Assembly (NCBI RefSeq): GCF_000003195.3
Contig: NC_012873.2
Location: 44,510,061-44,574,060, forward strand
Length of the DNA stretch: 64,000 nt
Source: Sorghum bicolor
Lineage: Eukaryota; Streptophyta; Magnoliopsida; Poales; Poaceae
Direction of reading: 5' to 3'
In this document: one piece after another, positions 49,371 to 60,570 of the stretch
Layout: every line of letters starts with the position of its first letter
Numbering within the stretch: the stretch's first letter is position 1
Position numbers and translations under genes: made by a program
The notes under the pieces: model-generated
Seen by the model: only the letters and a program-made list of their open reading frames with translations
What the model was told of the DNA's origin: nothing
Database searches by the model: none

Positions 49371-52300
49371 ATGTCGATCTCTGACCTCGATCAAGAGAAC
49401 GTCATCCCCGTGACGGAGGCCAACCTCAAGGATGAGCAGAAGCAAGCTATTGCCCAAGCCATGGAAGAGTTCAAGCAGCAATGCCTGAGGTCTTTCAGCA
49501 TAAATAGGAGCGGCGAAGTGGTCTAGAAAGATGCACTGCCGGCACCACGGCAGGTTACCTTTGACGCCAATCCTGGCAAGCTTCAAGATATGGTTGACAA
49601 TGACATCAATCGAGCGTTGATTAACCAAGCTGGTGTACTGTCTAATACGGTTTTCAATGCCGTGGCAAGAACTTTCAAGGAAGGACAAATCCCACCAGAT
49701 TATGTGGGCCCCTCCCATCATCAGCCAACGGCTCCAGAGGTCACGGCTCCATCGGCTGCCTTGACGACTGCAAGTGCACAATCTGCCGTCCCTCCAAGTA
49801 CATCGGGGACTACTGGTGCACTATCTATGCCGATGACAACCAACCCACAAATTTCAGTTGGGCAGCATAAACTGACAACAGATATGTTGGCATCGGCAAT
49901 GTCAGGGTTGACTCTTCCTCCCAACTGGTGGGGTTACGGTATGCCTCCAGAGTTGACACCGGGAACATCACAAATAACTGACATGAGGGGCAAAACTCCT
50001 ATGACATCGGCACCTCCCAATGCGCCGGTGAACCAGAGTCCTCGGTATACCACAACTACTACTGCAAGGCCTCACACTGGAAATCCTCAAGATTCAATGT
50101 TCCAGATGCCCAACGCATCGGCAGAGTCAATGCTGATGCAACAGAGGTCTATGGCCCAGTCGGGGTATGTCAATTCAACGACGGTACCCAATTACCAATC
50201 ATCGGCAGCACCTATGCCGATGAACGCTAATAATGGATGGCTTGGACAGCAAGCCTTTCCACAATCGCCCCAGCAGAGTTACCAGACTACAGGGTTCCAG
50301 CAAGGGCAGGTCTATCCCGGGTTCCAAGGTCAGGGGATTCCCAACCAGCCAATGAATTTTGGACAGCAACTCGGAGGACAGCCAATCGGTGGACAGCAGT
50401 TTGGTGGTCCGCAGATTGGAGGACAGGTGATCAATACAATGTTCCGTGCAGATCACGTCCCGAACAGACACGTGGAGGTTCGCCACCAAGTGCCAGATCC
50501 GCAGCCGCCTCATCGGCAAGATGCCGATGCATATTGGGCCGATAAGATTGCTGAAGTAATGAGGGAACAATTTGGGATAAAACCCAAAGTCAACACTTAT
50601 TCTTATCGGACACCGTATCCTCCCGCGTATGATTTGATCCCGCTTCCACATCGGTACAAGGTACCGGATTTTACAAAGTTTTCCGGGCAGGACGACACGT
50701 CAACCATGGAGCATGTCAACAGGTTCATCATTCAATGTGGAGAGGCTGGTAACAGGGACGAATTGAGGGTTCGTCTATTTTCATCATCATTGTCTGGATC
50801 GGCCTTTACTTGGTTCATATCATTACCTCCCAACTCAGTAATTACTTGGGCCGATCTAGAGAAGCAATTCCACAAATACTTCTTCTCGGGGGTTCATGAG
50901 AAGAAGATCACCGACTTGGTCAAGTTGAGGCAACGTAACGATGAGTCGGTTGAGGGTTTTGTGCAGAGGATACGAGAGGTCAAGAATAAATGCTATAGCT
51001 TGGTTCTGGATGATCGGCAGCAAGCCGATTTGGCTTTCCAGGGTTTGTTGCCACATATCAGGGATAAGTATGCCTCTTAGGAGTTCGAAAGTTTAAGTCA
51101 TTTGGTGCAGAGGATTTCTGATCAAGACATCAAGCCTTTCGAGCCTAAAAGAGCATGGAATAGGAAAGTATCATTTGTCGATGAAGCAACAAGCTCAGAT
51201 TCTGATGAAGAACCAGTAATCGGCTTGGCAGAGTGGGTAAAAAACAAGAAGCCGATGTCTTGTCCTTTTGGGCAGAAGGAACCAGAGAAGTTTGCTTTTG
51301 ACACCGCTAAGGCTGATAGGATATTTGACTTTCTACTTCAGGAAGGTCAGATCAAACTGTCACCTAACCATGTGATCCCATCGGCAGAAGAGTTGAAGAG
51401 GATGAGATATTGCAAGTGGCATAATGCAACTTCCCATGACACCAACGAGTGCAAAGTATTCAGACAGCAGCTGCAATCGGCTATAGAGTCAGGGAGAATC
51501 AAGTTTGACAGTTCCAAAGCCCAGAAGCCGATGAAGATAGACCAACATCCTTTCCCGACAAACATGTTGGATGCTAAGGGGAAGGCTAAGGTCTTAACAT
51601 CGGAGACAGCTGAGAAGAGTGCATCGGTAGATCCTCAGCATCAAGTTACTACTGCCGATGCAAGAAGTAAGGGCTTGGTCCACGAAGGAACTAGCTCAGG
51701 AAGGCCTCCTCGATCTGGTATCGTCATAACTCATAGAAGGCCTCGAGAAAAATGGCAACAACAGGAAGATCGGTATCGGCGCCAGCAGGAAGATTATCGA
51801 CGGGAAGAAGAAAGACGCCGACAGGAGTGGAATCGGCACAGGGATCATTGGAATTGTCCATTCTTCATCCATTGTTGGGAGGAAAATATCAAGCTTCCTA
51901 CTGTCAGAGACTGCCCTGAGTGCAACGGTTATGATCGGTACGATGGGATCGATCGACATTATCATGATGATGAACGGCGATTTAATGGGCCGATCAGAGG
52001 AAGGGTGTCAGTTCATGACCGGCTGGGGGGCAGATTTAGTGGGCATGACAGACTTAGTGACCGTGTCCAGTATTTTCCCAGGAACCAAGAAGAGCTCGAG
52101 GAAATGGCTGATGCGCGGGTTCCCGATGAATTCATATTTTGCAGGGATGCTAACACGCATCGTATGGAGTCAAGGGAGAACCGACGCCCGACGACAAGGC
52201 AAAGGCCACTTCCTCCATGGTGCCCTGGAGGATTAACCAAGACACAGAAAAGGAGATTGCAACGTGAAAGGCAAGAAGAGCTAAACAAGGGAGAGAACTC

Positions 52301-53018
52301 TGGAAGTCGACAGCCGTCAGACACTAAGAGGGAAGGTCCATCGGCAGGCGTCAACATGGTCTTCATGTTGCCGATGGAGTTTCTTGCACCAGCCAGTGAT
52401 GATGAGTTGGAATTTTCTGATCAGATAGCTCAGTTGGCTCTGGATCCGATGACGGCTATCTTTGAGAAACCTGCCGATGACGAGAGGCAGCATCTTAAAG
52501 CTCTGTTCCTCAAAGGAAGGGTTGATGGGCAGCCAATGACCAAGATCCTAGTTGATGGTGGAGCTGCTATTAATATTATGCCGTATGCAGTATATCGGAA
52601 GCTTGGGAAAGGGGATCAAGATTTGACCAAGACCGATATGATGCTCAAAGACTTTGAAGGAAACGTGTCTCCAGTCAAGGGGGCGATATGTGCAGAGTTG
52701 ACCAAGGGCAGCAAAACCTTGCCGACAACTTTTTTCGTGATCAGCGGAAAAGGTGCTTACAACTTATTATTGGGAAGAGATTGGATTCATGCCAATTGTT
52801 GTATCCCATCTACAATGCATCAATGCTTGGTTCAGTGGGTAGGTGACAAGATTGAGATTGTCCCAGGAGATTCTTCTTATGTTGTCGCATCGGCAGAAGC
52901 GGATACTTACAAAAGGACCAGGTGCATTTCAGGAGAAGTTTGGGAGAAAGATTTTCTCAAAGTTGCCGATTATGAGATTCCACCGATCCAAGCAGTCGGT
53001 TCTGACGACGGTTTTTAA
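49371..53018 (+). pseudogene. E3 gag-protease frame with two in-frame TAG codons
   Basis: One frame runs from the ATG at 49,371 (MSISDLDQ) to the TAA at 53,016-53,018. Gag has a Pro/Gln/Asn-rich N-terminal half, a core at about 50,560-51,060 (TFTWFISLPPNS block and FFSGVHEKKITDL block), and a basic Arg-rich region. The retropepsin with LVDGGAA lies near 52,551-52,570. TAG at 49,524-49,526 and TAG at 51,078-51,080 interrupt it; no frameshift is seen. The second looks like a Gln codon changed to stop. The terminal TAA overlaps the ATG of pol. Confidence 0.88.
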
Positions 53019-56000
53019 TGGATAGATTCGCCGATGATGGAAAATTAGGCCAGGGATTCACATCGGCCGATGATTTGGTAGAAGTAGATATAGGTAGTGG
53101 TGATAAGCCTAGGCCTACTTTTATTAGTGCTAAATTAGATCCTGAGAGTAAGCAACAATTGACTAGTTTGTTAAAGGAATATAAAGATTGCTTTGCTTGG
53201 GATTATACCGAGATGCCTGGTTTAGACCGATCAATTGTTGAACATCGGTTACCCATCAAGTCTGGATTTCGGCCACATCAGCAACCAGCCCGCCGATGTA
53301 ATCCTAACATTCTACCTGATATTAAGGCCGAAATCACCAAACTTATTGAAGCTAAGTTTATTCGGCAGTGTCGGTATGCCGAGTGGATTTCCAATGTTGT
53401 TCCGGTTTACAAGAAGAACGGGAAGCTTCGGGTGTGCATTGATTTCAGGAATCTCAATAAAGCTACGCCGATGGATGGATACCCAATGCCTGTCGCCGAT
53501 CTACTGGTTGATGCTGCGGCTGGTCATCAGGTCATCAGCTTCATGGATGGTAATGCAGGTTACAATCAAATATTCATGGCGGAGGAGGATATTCCAAAAA
53601 CCGCATTCAGGTGTCCTGGTCATGTTGGGCTATTTGAATGGATAGTCATGACTTTTGGGTTGAAGAATGCTGGTGCTACTTATCAAAGGGCTATGAATTT
53701 TATATTTCATGAGTTCATCGGCAAGCTCGTGGAGATTTATATTGATGATGTGGTGGTTAAGTCTGGAGATTTCTCAAAGCATCTTGCCGATTTACAAAAA
53801 GTGTTAGAGTGCACAAGGAAGCATGGATTGAAGATGAATCCCAACAAGTGTGCATTTGGTGTATCGGCAGGGCAGTTTCTTGGTTTCATGGTACATCAGA
53901 GGGGTATTGAAATTAGTCAAAGATCTATTGATGCCATCAATAAAATAGTGGCCCCTACCAACAAAACCGAGCTCCAATCCTTGATCGGCAAGGTAAATTT
54001 TATCAGGAGATTTATATCGAATTTGTCTGGTAGGATTCGTGCTTTCAGTCCTCTTCTTAAATTGAAAGCCGATCAAGAGTTTATTTGGGGAGAAGAACAG
54101 CAGTTGGCTCTGGATGAAATCAAGAAGTGTCTAGTAAATCCTCCAGTTCTAGTTCCACCTCAACAAGGGAAGCCCTTCAGATTGTATTTATCTACCGATG
54201 GATCGGTTATCGGTTCAGCTTTAGTTCAAGAATTTGAAGGGAAAGAAAGGGTAATTTATTATTTGAGTAGGAGGTTGATTGATGCTGAAACCAGGTATTC
54301 GGCCATTGAGAAACTATGCTTATGCTTATATTTTTCATGTATCAAGCTGAGACATTACCTGTTATCGGCCGAATGCACTGTTGTTTGCAAAGATGACGTG
54401 GTCCGATACATGCTATCTATGCCGATTATGAGTGGTAGGATCGGTAAATGGATTTTAGCGCTGTCGGAGTTCGATTTGCGTTACGAATCGGCTAAGGCAG
54501 TCAAAGGGCAGATTATGGCCGATTTTGTGACTCAGCATTGCGGTCTAGTGGAAACCTTGGAAATTGTACCCTGGACGCTCTTCTTTGATGGATCTACCTG
54601 CGACCGGGGGGCAGGAATCGGCATTGTATTAGTTTCCCCTAAGGGGAGGAAGTATGAGTTTTCCTTGCCGATTGTTGCCACATCAACAAATAATCAGGCT
54701 GAGTATCAGGCTCTGATCAAGGGATTGGAGTTGTTAAGAGAAGTTCGTGCTGATGCTGTTGAAATATTCGGGGATTCTATGTTGGTTATAAATCAATTGG
54801 CCGGAAGCTATGAATGCCGAAGTGAAGTTCTCATAACTTATTTCGAGAGAAGTATGCAACTGTTAAAGGAATTCAAGGATTTCCGATTGGAGCATGTTCC
54901 CCGATTGCATAATGAAGACGCTAATCGGTTAGCTCAGCATGCCTCGGGATATCAGCCAATGATTAATGCGACATCGGCAGTCGGTGCCGGTGATTGGAGG
55001 AAAGAAATTATTGATTATCTAAAAGATCCATCCAAAAAAGTTGAAAGACGGGTTCGATTTCAAGCAACCAAGTATGTGCTCCTTGAAAATGAATTGTATT
55101 ATCGAACTATCGACGGAATTATTCTCCGATGCTTGGGTGATGATGAAGCTAGAAGTTTGATGGGGGAAATCCATGAAGGAGTGTGTGGAGCGCATCAGTC
55201 AGCTTTTAAGATGAAGTGGATGATTCGAAGGAATGGATATTTTTGGCCAACCATACTTGAAGATTGTTTTAAATATTTCAAGGGATGTCAGGGTTGTCAA
55301 AAGTTTGGTAATATCCAGAGAGCACCCGCATCGGCTATGAATCCTATAATAAAGCCTTGACCGTTCCGGGGGTGGGCCGTCGATCTGATCGGCCAGATTT
55401 ATCCACCATCTAGCAAAGGGCATAAGTTCATTCTAGTTGCCACTGACTATTTCACTAAGTGGGTTGAAGCTATTCCTTTGAAGAAAGTCACATCGGCCAA
55501 TATGATTGATTTATTGAAGGAGCATATTATTTACCGATTTGGGATTCCCCAAACGATTACTACCGATCAGGGCACCATGTTCACATCGGGGGAGTTCGAT
55601 GAATTCGCAATCGGTATGGGAATTAAAGTGTTGAATTCTTCTCCTTATTATGCTCAATTCAATGGGCAGGCCGAAGCGTCTAACAAAGGAATTATCAAGC
55701 TTATTAAACGAAAGATTGAAGAAAATCCTAAGCGGTGGCATACATTATTAAATGAAGCATTGTGGTCTTATCGGATGGCTTGTCACGGATCGACCAAAGT
55801 ATCACCCTATCAATTGGTGTATGGACATGATGCAGTGTTGCCTTGGGAAATTAAGGCTGGATCTAGGCGATTATCTTTTCAAGATCAATTAACTTCCGAT
55901 GGTTATGCCACTTGGATGACCGATGAATTGGACGATCTAGCAGGGCATCGGTTAAAAGCTTTAATGAGTATAGAAGAAAATAAGAAGAGAGTTGCTAGAT

Positions 56001-56251
56001 GGTATGATAAGAAAGTGAAGGCTAAAAAGTTTGCCGATGGGGATTTGGTATGGAAATTAATTTTACCAATTGGGACCAAAAGTTCGAAGTTTGGAAAGTG
56101 GTCTCCTAATTGGGAGGGTCCTTATCGGATAAGTCGATCGGCTCCTGGTAATGCCTACATTCTAGAAACCCTCGAAGGAATTGAATTTCCCAGAGCATTA
56201 AACGGCAAATATTTAAAGAAGTACTACCCCAGTATATGGGTCGATGCATAG
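53018..56251 (+). pseudogene. E3 pol frame (RT, two RNase H domains, integrase) with one TGA
   Basis: The frame starts with the ATG overlapping the gag-protease stop (TAATG). Reverse transcriptase has YIDD at 53,738-53,749. The first RNase H (about 54,180-54,540) is followed by a second, archaeal-type RNase H (FFDGST near 54,591-54,606), a Tat-lineage hallmark. The integrase has an HHCC finger (about 55,170-55,310) and catalytic Asp at 55,382, Asp at 55,565 and Glu at 55,673; the last two are 35 residues apart as usual. A TGA at 55,358-55,360, Trp in E3-prime, is the only break. Confidence 0.9.
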
Positions 56252-56261
56252 AAGTTTAGGT

Positions 56262-56351
56262 GCCGATAACACTCCTATCGGCTGGATCCAAATGCTTGGG
56301 GACAAGACTTGGTGTTTCAAAAGTTTAGGTGCCGATAACAGTCCTATCGGC
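56262..56351. repeat. Two hairpins built from GCCGATA/TATCGGC, E3
   Basis: Two perfect 7-bp-arm, 7-base-loop hairpins lie at 56,262-56,282 and 56,331-56,351. They are 69 bp apart in the 153-bp gap between the pol stop and the stop of the convergent antisense gene. They are conserved with the same loops in E3-prime. Possible roles are transcript termination or 3'-end formation for the convergent units, or protein binding; none is shown. Confidence 0.75.
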
Positions 56352-56404
56352 TAGACTAAAAGCTGAGGAAGCAGGAAAGCGCAGATACAATGCCGATGGA
56401 AACT

Positions 56405-59400
56405 CTATGTGTTAAGCAGCGTCTGGATTGCCGATATAGCGCGTAGCCGAATTTGGTTGGCTGCTTCTATCTCCTTGATGTCATCATCGGCAGAACCTTC
56501 TATCGTCTTCAGCTTCTTCTTCAGTTGAAGTGCCTTGCGACCATGAGCATTTCGTTCGTGCTCAAGAAGCCTGATGGTCTCTGGCAATTGGCTCTCTTCC
56601 TGTTGGGCTTGGGACAGAGCGTTCTCTACTTCCTTGAGCTCCGCCAACAGGGATTCTTTTCTTGCCGATAGATCGGATATCTTCTTCTTCAGCGCGTCTC
56701 CAGAAGATCTCAGGATACCGATGTTCTTGTGCTTCTCATCGGTCAAAAGCTTCTCTTTCCTCATTTCATCGGAGAGTTGAGTCTGAGCGGCTCTATCGGC
56801 AAGCCGCCGAGAAGCTCTTTGGTACTGCAGCTGGCGATTCTCCAGATGAGCGGCTTGGAACAGGATTTCTTCAACATCGGCTGGGATTTGGCCTCTGAGA
56901 GTTCTGAACAGGGTCTTGGTAGGGTCGGAATCATCAACCAATTGCGCTGTGTCCTGGTGAAGGAGAGCTGACAATTCTTCCAGCCTGACCTTGATCTCTG
57001 CCGATGTGATGCCGACCGTCTGAGAAGAGCTTGCTTCTTCACCTTCTTCTTCAGAGAGATCGATGGCGAAGGAGAACAGGCTATCGGGAGAATCTTGTTC
57101 CTGGGAGGGAAAGCAAAATTAGCTCATACTCAGAGAATCGGCAAATAGTGCTAACGGTAAACGGTGACTTACTTGCTTCAAGGCGATCTCTTGTCTTTGA
57201 CTGAGAAGTGCTGGCGGAGCTGCAGGCTGATCAGCCAAAGATGCCGATGGAGCTACAGGTTGATCGGCTGAGATTGCCGATGGAACGATATCAACTGAAA
57301 GAAGACAAAAGGAGTTATGAGACTAAACAAGAATAAGTTCATCGGTAGCGATATTGTTAAAGTATGTTACCTGGAGGAGGGACAACGGTTGTCTGAATCG
57401 GGAGAACTGCCGATGGTATAACTGGACCCACCGGGCCAGTTGTTTGTTCACCCATGTCAGCTGATGTATCTTCTGTTTGAGATCCTTCCTGTTGGGGTTC
57501 TTCTATCTGTGGTGCTTCCTGCATAGGTGGGGGAGATGGTGCTTGCTGTGGCTGGGCTTCTGGAGAAGAAGGAGAAGACTCCACCGGAATTGGAGATACC
57601 GGAGGAGGAGGGGGAGTTGCTACCTTCTGGCGCTTTGTTCCAGTCTTAGCACCCGTGGTGCCCTTTCTCTTGGGTTGGCTAGACTGGGGGGCATCGGTAC
57701 TCTCACACCTGGCTTTCGCCGATGCGCCGGTTTGCTGCAATAATGAACACGAGTTTATAAGCATAAATATAGCCGATATAAAGATAGTCAGCATAAAGGA
57801 AAAGATTTGACAAATTGCCTTGAAAGCCCGCGCAGGAGTGGGAGCAGCAACCGTTGGTGATGTCTGGGTTCTTCTGGTGGTGACTTTCCTGAGGCGTACA
57901 CCCCGATGCACGATGGAAGCTAGAGTGGGAGCATTGTGGCCGATTGAGAAAATCGGGCCTGATGGAAACAAGTCGATCGGCCTGCCACTCCTACTAACCA
58001 ATGGAGGAATATTGCCAACCTGCAAAAGGAATACAAGGGTAAGCTACCGATGGAGGTAATATTGAGAAAATGAAACGTTGGTTTGAGTTACTTACAGTGT
58101 CATCGGGAACTTCGTATTCGGAGTCAATCATGCCGCGATCTACATCTATATCGGCGTTTGGTGGTAGTTGGGCTGCTCGAGTCCACTCAAGAAGGTTGTT
58201 GATAGTTTCTCTGGGTTTTATCACATCGGCATAAGGAAGTGCAATCGGCAACTGGCCGAAAGCTAACTGGCGAGCTAATGCCGATGGATTGTAAAATTCG
58301 TAAGTTTGAGGGGAGGTTTTTGTGCTACCAAAGAAATTCACTGGAATGATTCTGGGAGTCACAATTGCCATCATCGCCTCATTGTCCCTGTCGAGAGCTT
58401 CATCAAATGGATTGAAGGTCAGAGGGAGCATGCTATCTGGGTCATCATAAGCCAACCATGGTCGTTCGTCTCTGGTCAAACCCTCATACAGAGTCTGGAA
58501 GAATCGGCCGATCTGATCTGGATTACCCCCTGAACCAGGCAGAACTATGACAGCTTCGCCAAAGTTCAAGGGGGTGCGTGTTGCCGATTCCTCTTCACCC
58601 AATACATGGTTTTCAGCTATATCTCTTGGGAAACGCTGTGTGAACAGGTTGAAGTTGAGACGCTTGTGCAGATGCAGATTGAGCCACATGTTGACAAACC
58701 ACCAGGGGCCTCCCAAGTTGCCAGTGGATTGGCCGAGCAGAAGTTTCTGGGCTACTTGATGGAGAAGGTGGTAAGCAGCGCCAAGCAAGTATCGGCCGAG
58801 AGGGAATCGGCCACCGTTAGCCAGTCTTTCTGCTGCCGATAGGTAGACAGAAGTCGGTCCTGCCGATCGACCACAGAATACAAACTTGTCCAGCCACATG
58901 TTCAGAAAGGTGGTTTGTTCCTTTATGGTGACAGATCCTTTCCCACGGTACTTCTGAATGTACCCCGACCAACCGCCGATAGCGCGAGTCTCCACTTTGG
59001 CACTAGGGGCAGTATCAAAAAAGTGGGTGCTATCGGCAGAAGATATATCTAGACCAGTAAGCATGGCTACATCGGCAAGAGTAGGAGAAGCAGGGCCGTG
59101 GCCGAAGGCAAAAGCATTGAGGGTGTCTGACCAAAAGTAGGATGCAGCTAACAGCAGTGACTCGTTCCTATGCATATCGGCAATGGACAATCTAATGCAT
59201 TGGGCTAGATTCCTTTCACCCCACTGAACTTCATTAGAGTTGCTGACCCTCAAGAACCAGTCTTTCCACCCTACAGTTGGGCTGGGCCAAGAGCGGAAGG
59301 TGTCCTTCCACAGATCTAAGGAAAAATTTTCGGCTCTGAAGGGGATCCTGTTGGTTTCTGCGTTGATAAGGTCAGTTGGATCTGGGTCCCCTAGGGGGCC

Positions 59401-59602
59401 GAGGCATTGAAGGTGTGGTTGATCGGTGGGGATGACAATTTTGTTGGACAATTCCTAGTGATTTTGGGCGTAAAAAGAAATACAAAGAGGAAAGAAAAGG
59501 AAGATGTTCAGTAAAATGAATTGCGAGTGAACAGGGATATGAAGAAAAATACAGAAGACGGGGTGGAGATTTGACCTCAGGGACGACGAACCCGACGGCC
59601 AT
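56405..59602 (-). CDS. Antisense six-exon gene: plant mobile domain protein with coiled-coil tail (intact)
   Basis: Exons are 59,602-59,576, 59,454-58,096, 58,019-57,819, 57,734-57,371, 57,294-57,173 and 57,100-56,405. Their sizes (27, 1359, 201, 364, 122 and 696 nt) keep one frame of about 922 codons with no stop. The ATG at 59,602 is the first after a TATA box. Residues 1-460 form a plant mobile domain (WSGYIQKYRG, GGPWWFVNMW and LARQLAFGQLPIAL blocks). Residues 460-690 are basic and proline-rich, with a KRKG...KRQK putative nuclear signal. The last 230 are acidic then Glu/Leu/Gln coiled coil. Intron 3 has a GC donor and no stop, so it may be retained. A 34-residue Trp-rich block present in E3-prime is missing. 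PMD proteins MAIN/MAIL1 act in silencing; the role of this one is unknown. Confidence 0.85.
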
Positions 59603-60242
59603 CTTGCTGCGAAGGAAGCGTTTGAAGGCTCCGGAGTTGGTGAAGAGGGGTACTTGTCGGAGACCTTGGGAGTTTTTGGTGGCGCCGCCGCTGGAAAAGT
59701 AAAGTTGGGTAGTAGAATGGTGTGATGGGGAAGGAGTGCCCAAGAAGGAACTATTTATAGGACAAAATGGGCAAGGGCAAATCCGACTTATCTCTTTGCC
59801 GCATCCGAGAAATCCGAGGGTACTCAGGTGGATATGGTAACTGTTCGCACGGTAATCCAGGGATTGTGCAGGTGATTTGATGGGAAGCGGTCATTATCTA
59901 AAGATATTTTACTGTGCGAGATCTCCTGGTCGGTCCATCGGCAATATTCTATAACGGTCATATTGCCGATGGGCGGATAGAGGGGAAGTAACCGTTTGTG
60001 CCAATATCCTGGTCAGAACATCGGCAGATCTTTGTAACGGTATTGTTGCCGATGTACGACTGAGAAAAATGCCCGTTTAGGAAGTTGGGGATTTCGAGAA
60101 ATCTGCGGAGGAATAGGATCAGAGTTGTTCAGATTGAGGTTGTCGGTTACCAGATTAGGAGCATTAATTGCGGGAAAAGGCATCATTACTGCAGAGAATT
60201 TCGGAGCATTAATAGTTCTATACTCCAAAACTGGGGGGCATG
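59603..60242 (-). promoter_or_regulatory. Promoter region of the antisense PMD gene and E3 polypurine tract
   Basis: A canonical minus-strand TATA box (complement of ctatttatagg, 59,751-59,761) lies about 150 bp upstream of the ATG, with no ATG between. The block 59,760-60,000 is well conserved with E3-prime. A two-copy direct repeat of about 83 bp starts at 59,925 and 60,008; each copy carries an ATCGGC and a GCCGAT word, while E3-prime has a single copy. The plus-strand polypurine tract (GGGGGG near 60,233) precedes the 3' LTR. Confidence 0.65.
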
Positions 60243-60313
60243 TGTTGACACCGTTTTTGGGCACGTGTCTAGGATGGCAGGATAAGGTGGCAGTACGATG
60301 TTTACAAAGTGGG
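60243..60313 (+). mobile_element. Truncated 3' LTR of E3
   Basis: The first 71 bp of the LTR are present, identical to the 5' LTR, then the sequence switches at 60,314 to E4 LTR sequence homologous to 47,922. A single shared G lies at the junction. Confidence 0.9.
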
Positions 60314-60570
60314 CTGCGGCGCTGATGGTGGTGGGGTCGGCGCACGCACCGTTGCCGGGTATCGGGCAAAGCGAGCGAGCGAGAGAGATGGGTAGCGGAC
60401 ATATGATGCTCATGCAGGTTATATTTAAAGATGAATAATTAGGATGGATACAAAAGAATTAGATGGAGATACTATAGAGCTCAAATGATTTATAGTTTTT
60501 GAAATATATTTTGAAAATAATTTTTAATGCGAGTGATTTTTGAATGTGAATTTTTGGATGTTACAACCAT

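Larger units (their letters stand above)
47922..60313. repeat. First copy of a 12.4-kb tandem duplication
   Basis: The unit runs from inside the E4 5' LTR to 71 bp into the E3 3' LTR. Sequence starting at 47,922 reappears at 60,314 with a constant shift of 12,392 bp up to 49,323/61,715. The shift equals the unit length, as expected for head-to-tail duplication. About ten substitutions are visible over the 1.4 kb compared. Confidence 0.88.
48628..60313 (+). mobile_element. Tat-type Ty3/gypsy element E3 (nearly full length, 3' LTR truncated)
   Basis: Order: 5' LTR, primer-binding site, gag-protease, pol (RT, RNase H, archaeal-type RNase H, integrase), two hairpins, antisense PMD gene, polypurine tract, and the first 71 bp of the 3' LTR. 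The 71 bp are identical to the 5' LTR start. The truncation is caused by the duplication junction at 60,313/60,314. The target duplication TCATT is at the left here and on both sides of the sister solo LTR at 61,020-61,715. Only three nonsense codons interrupt gag-pol. Confidence 0.92.

Noticed and set aside
56405..59602. The PMD gene as a captured or resident host gene unrelated to the retroelement
   Set aside because: The same gene, with the same exon structure and position between pol and 3' LTR, is present in the diverged E3-prime, so it belongs to the element family.
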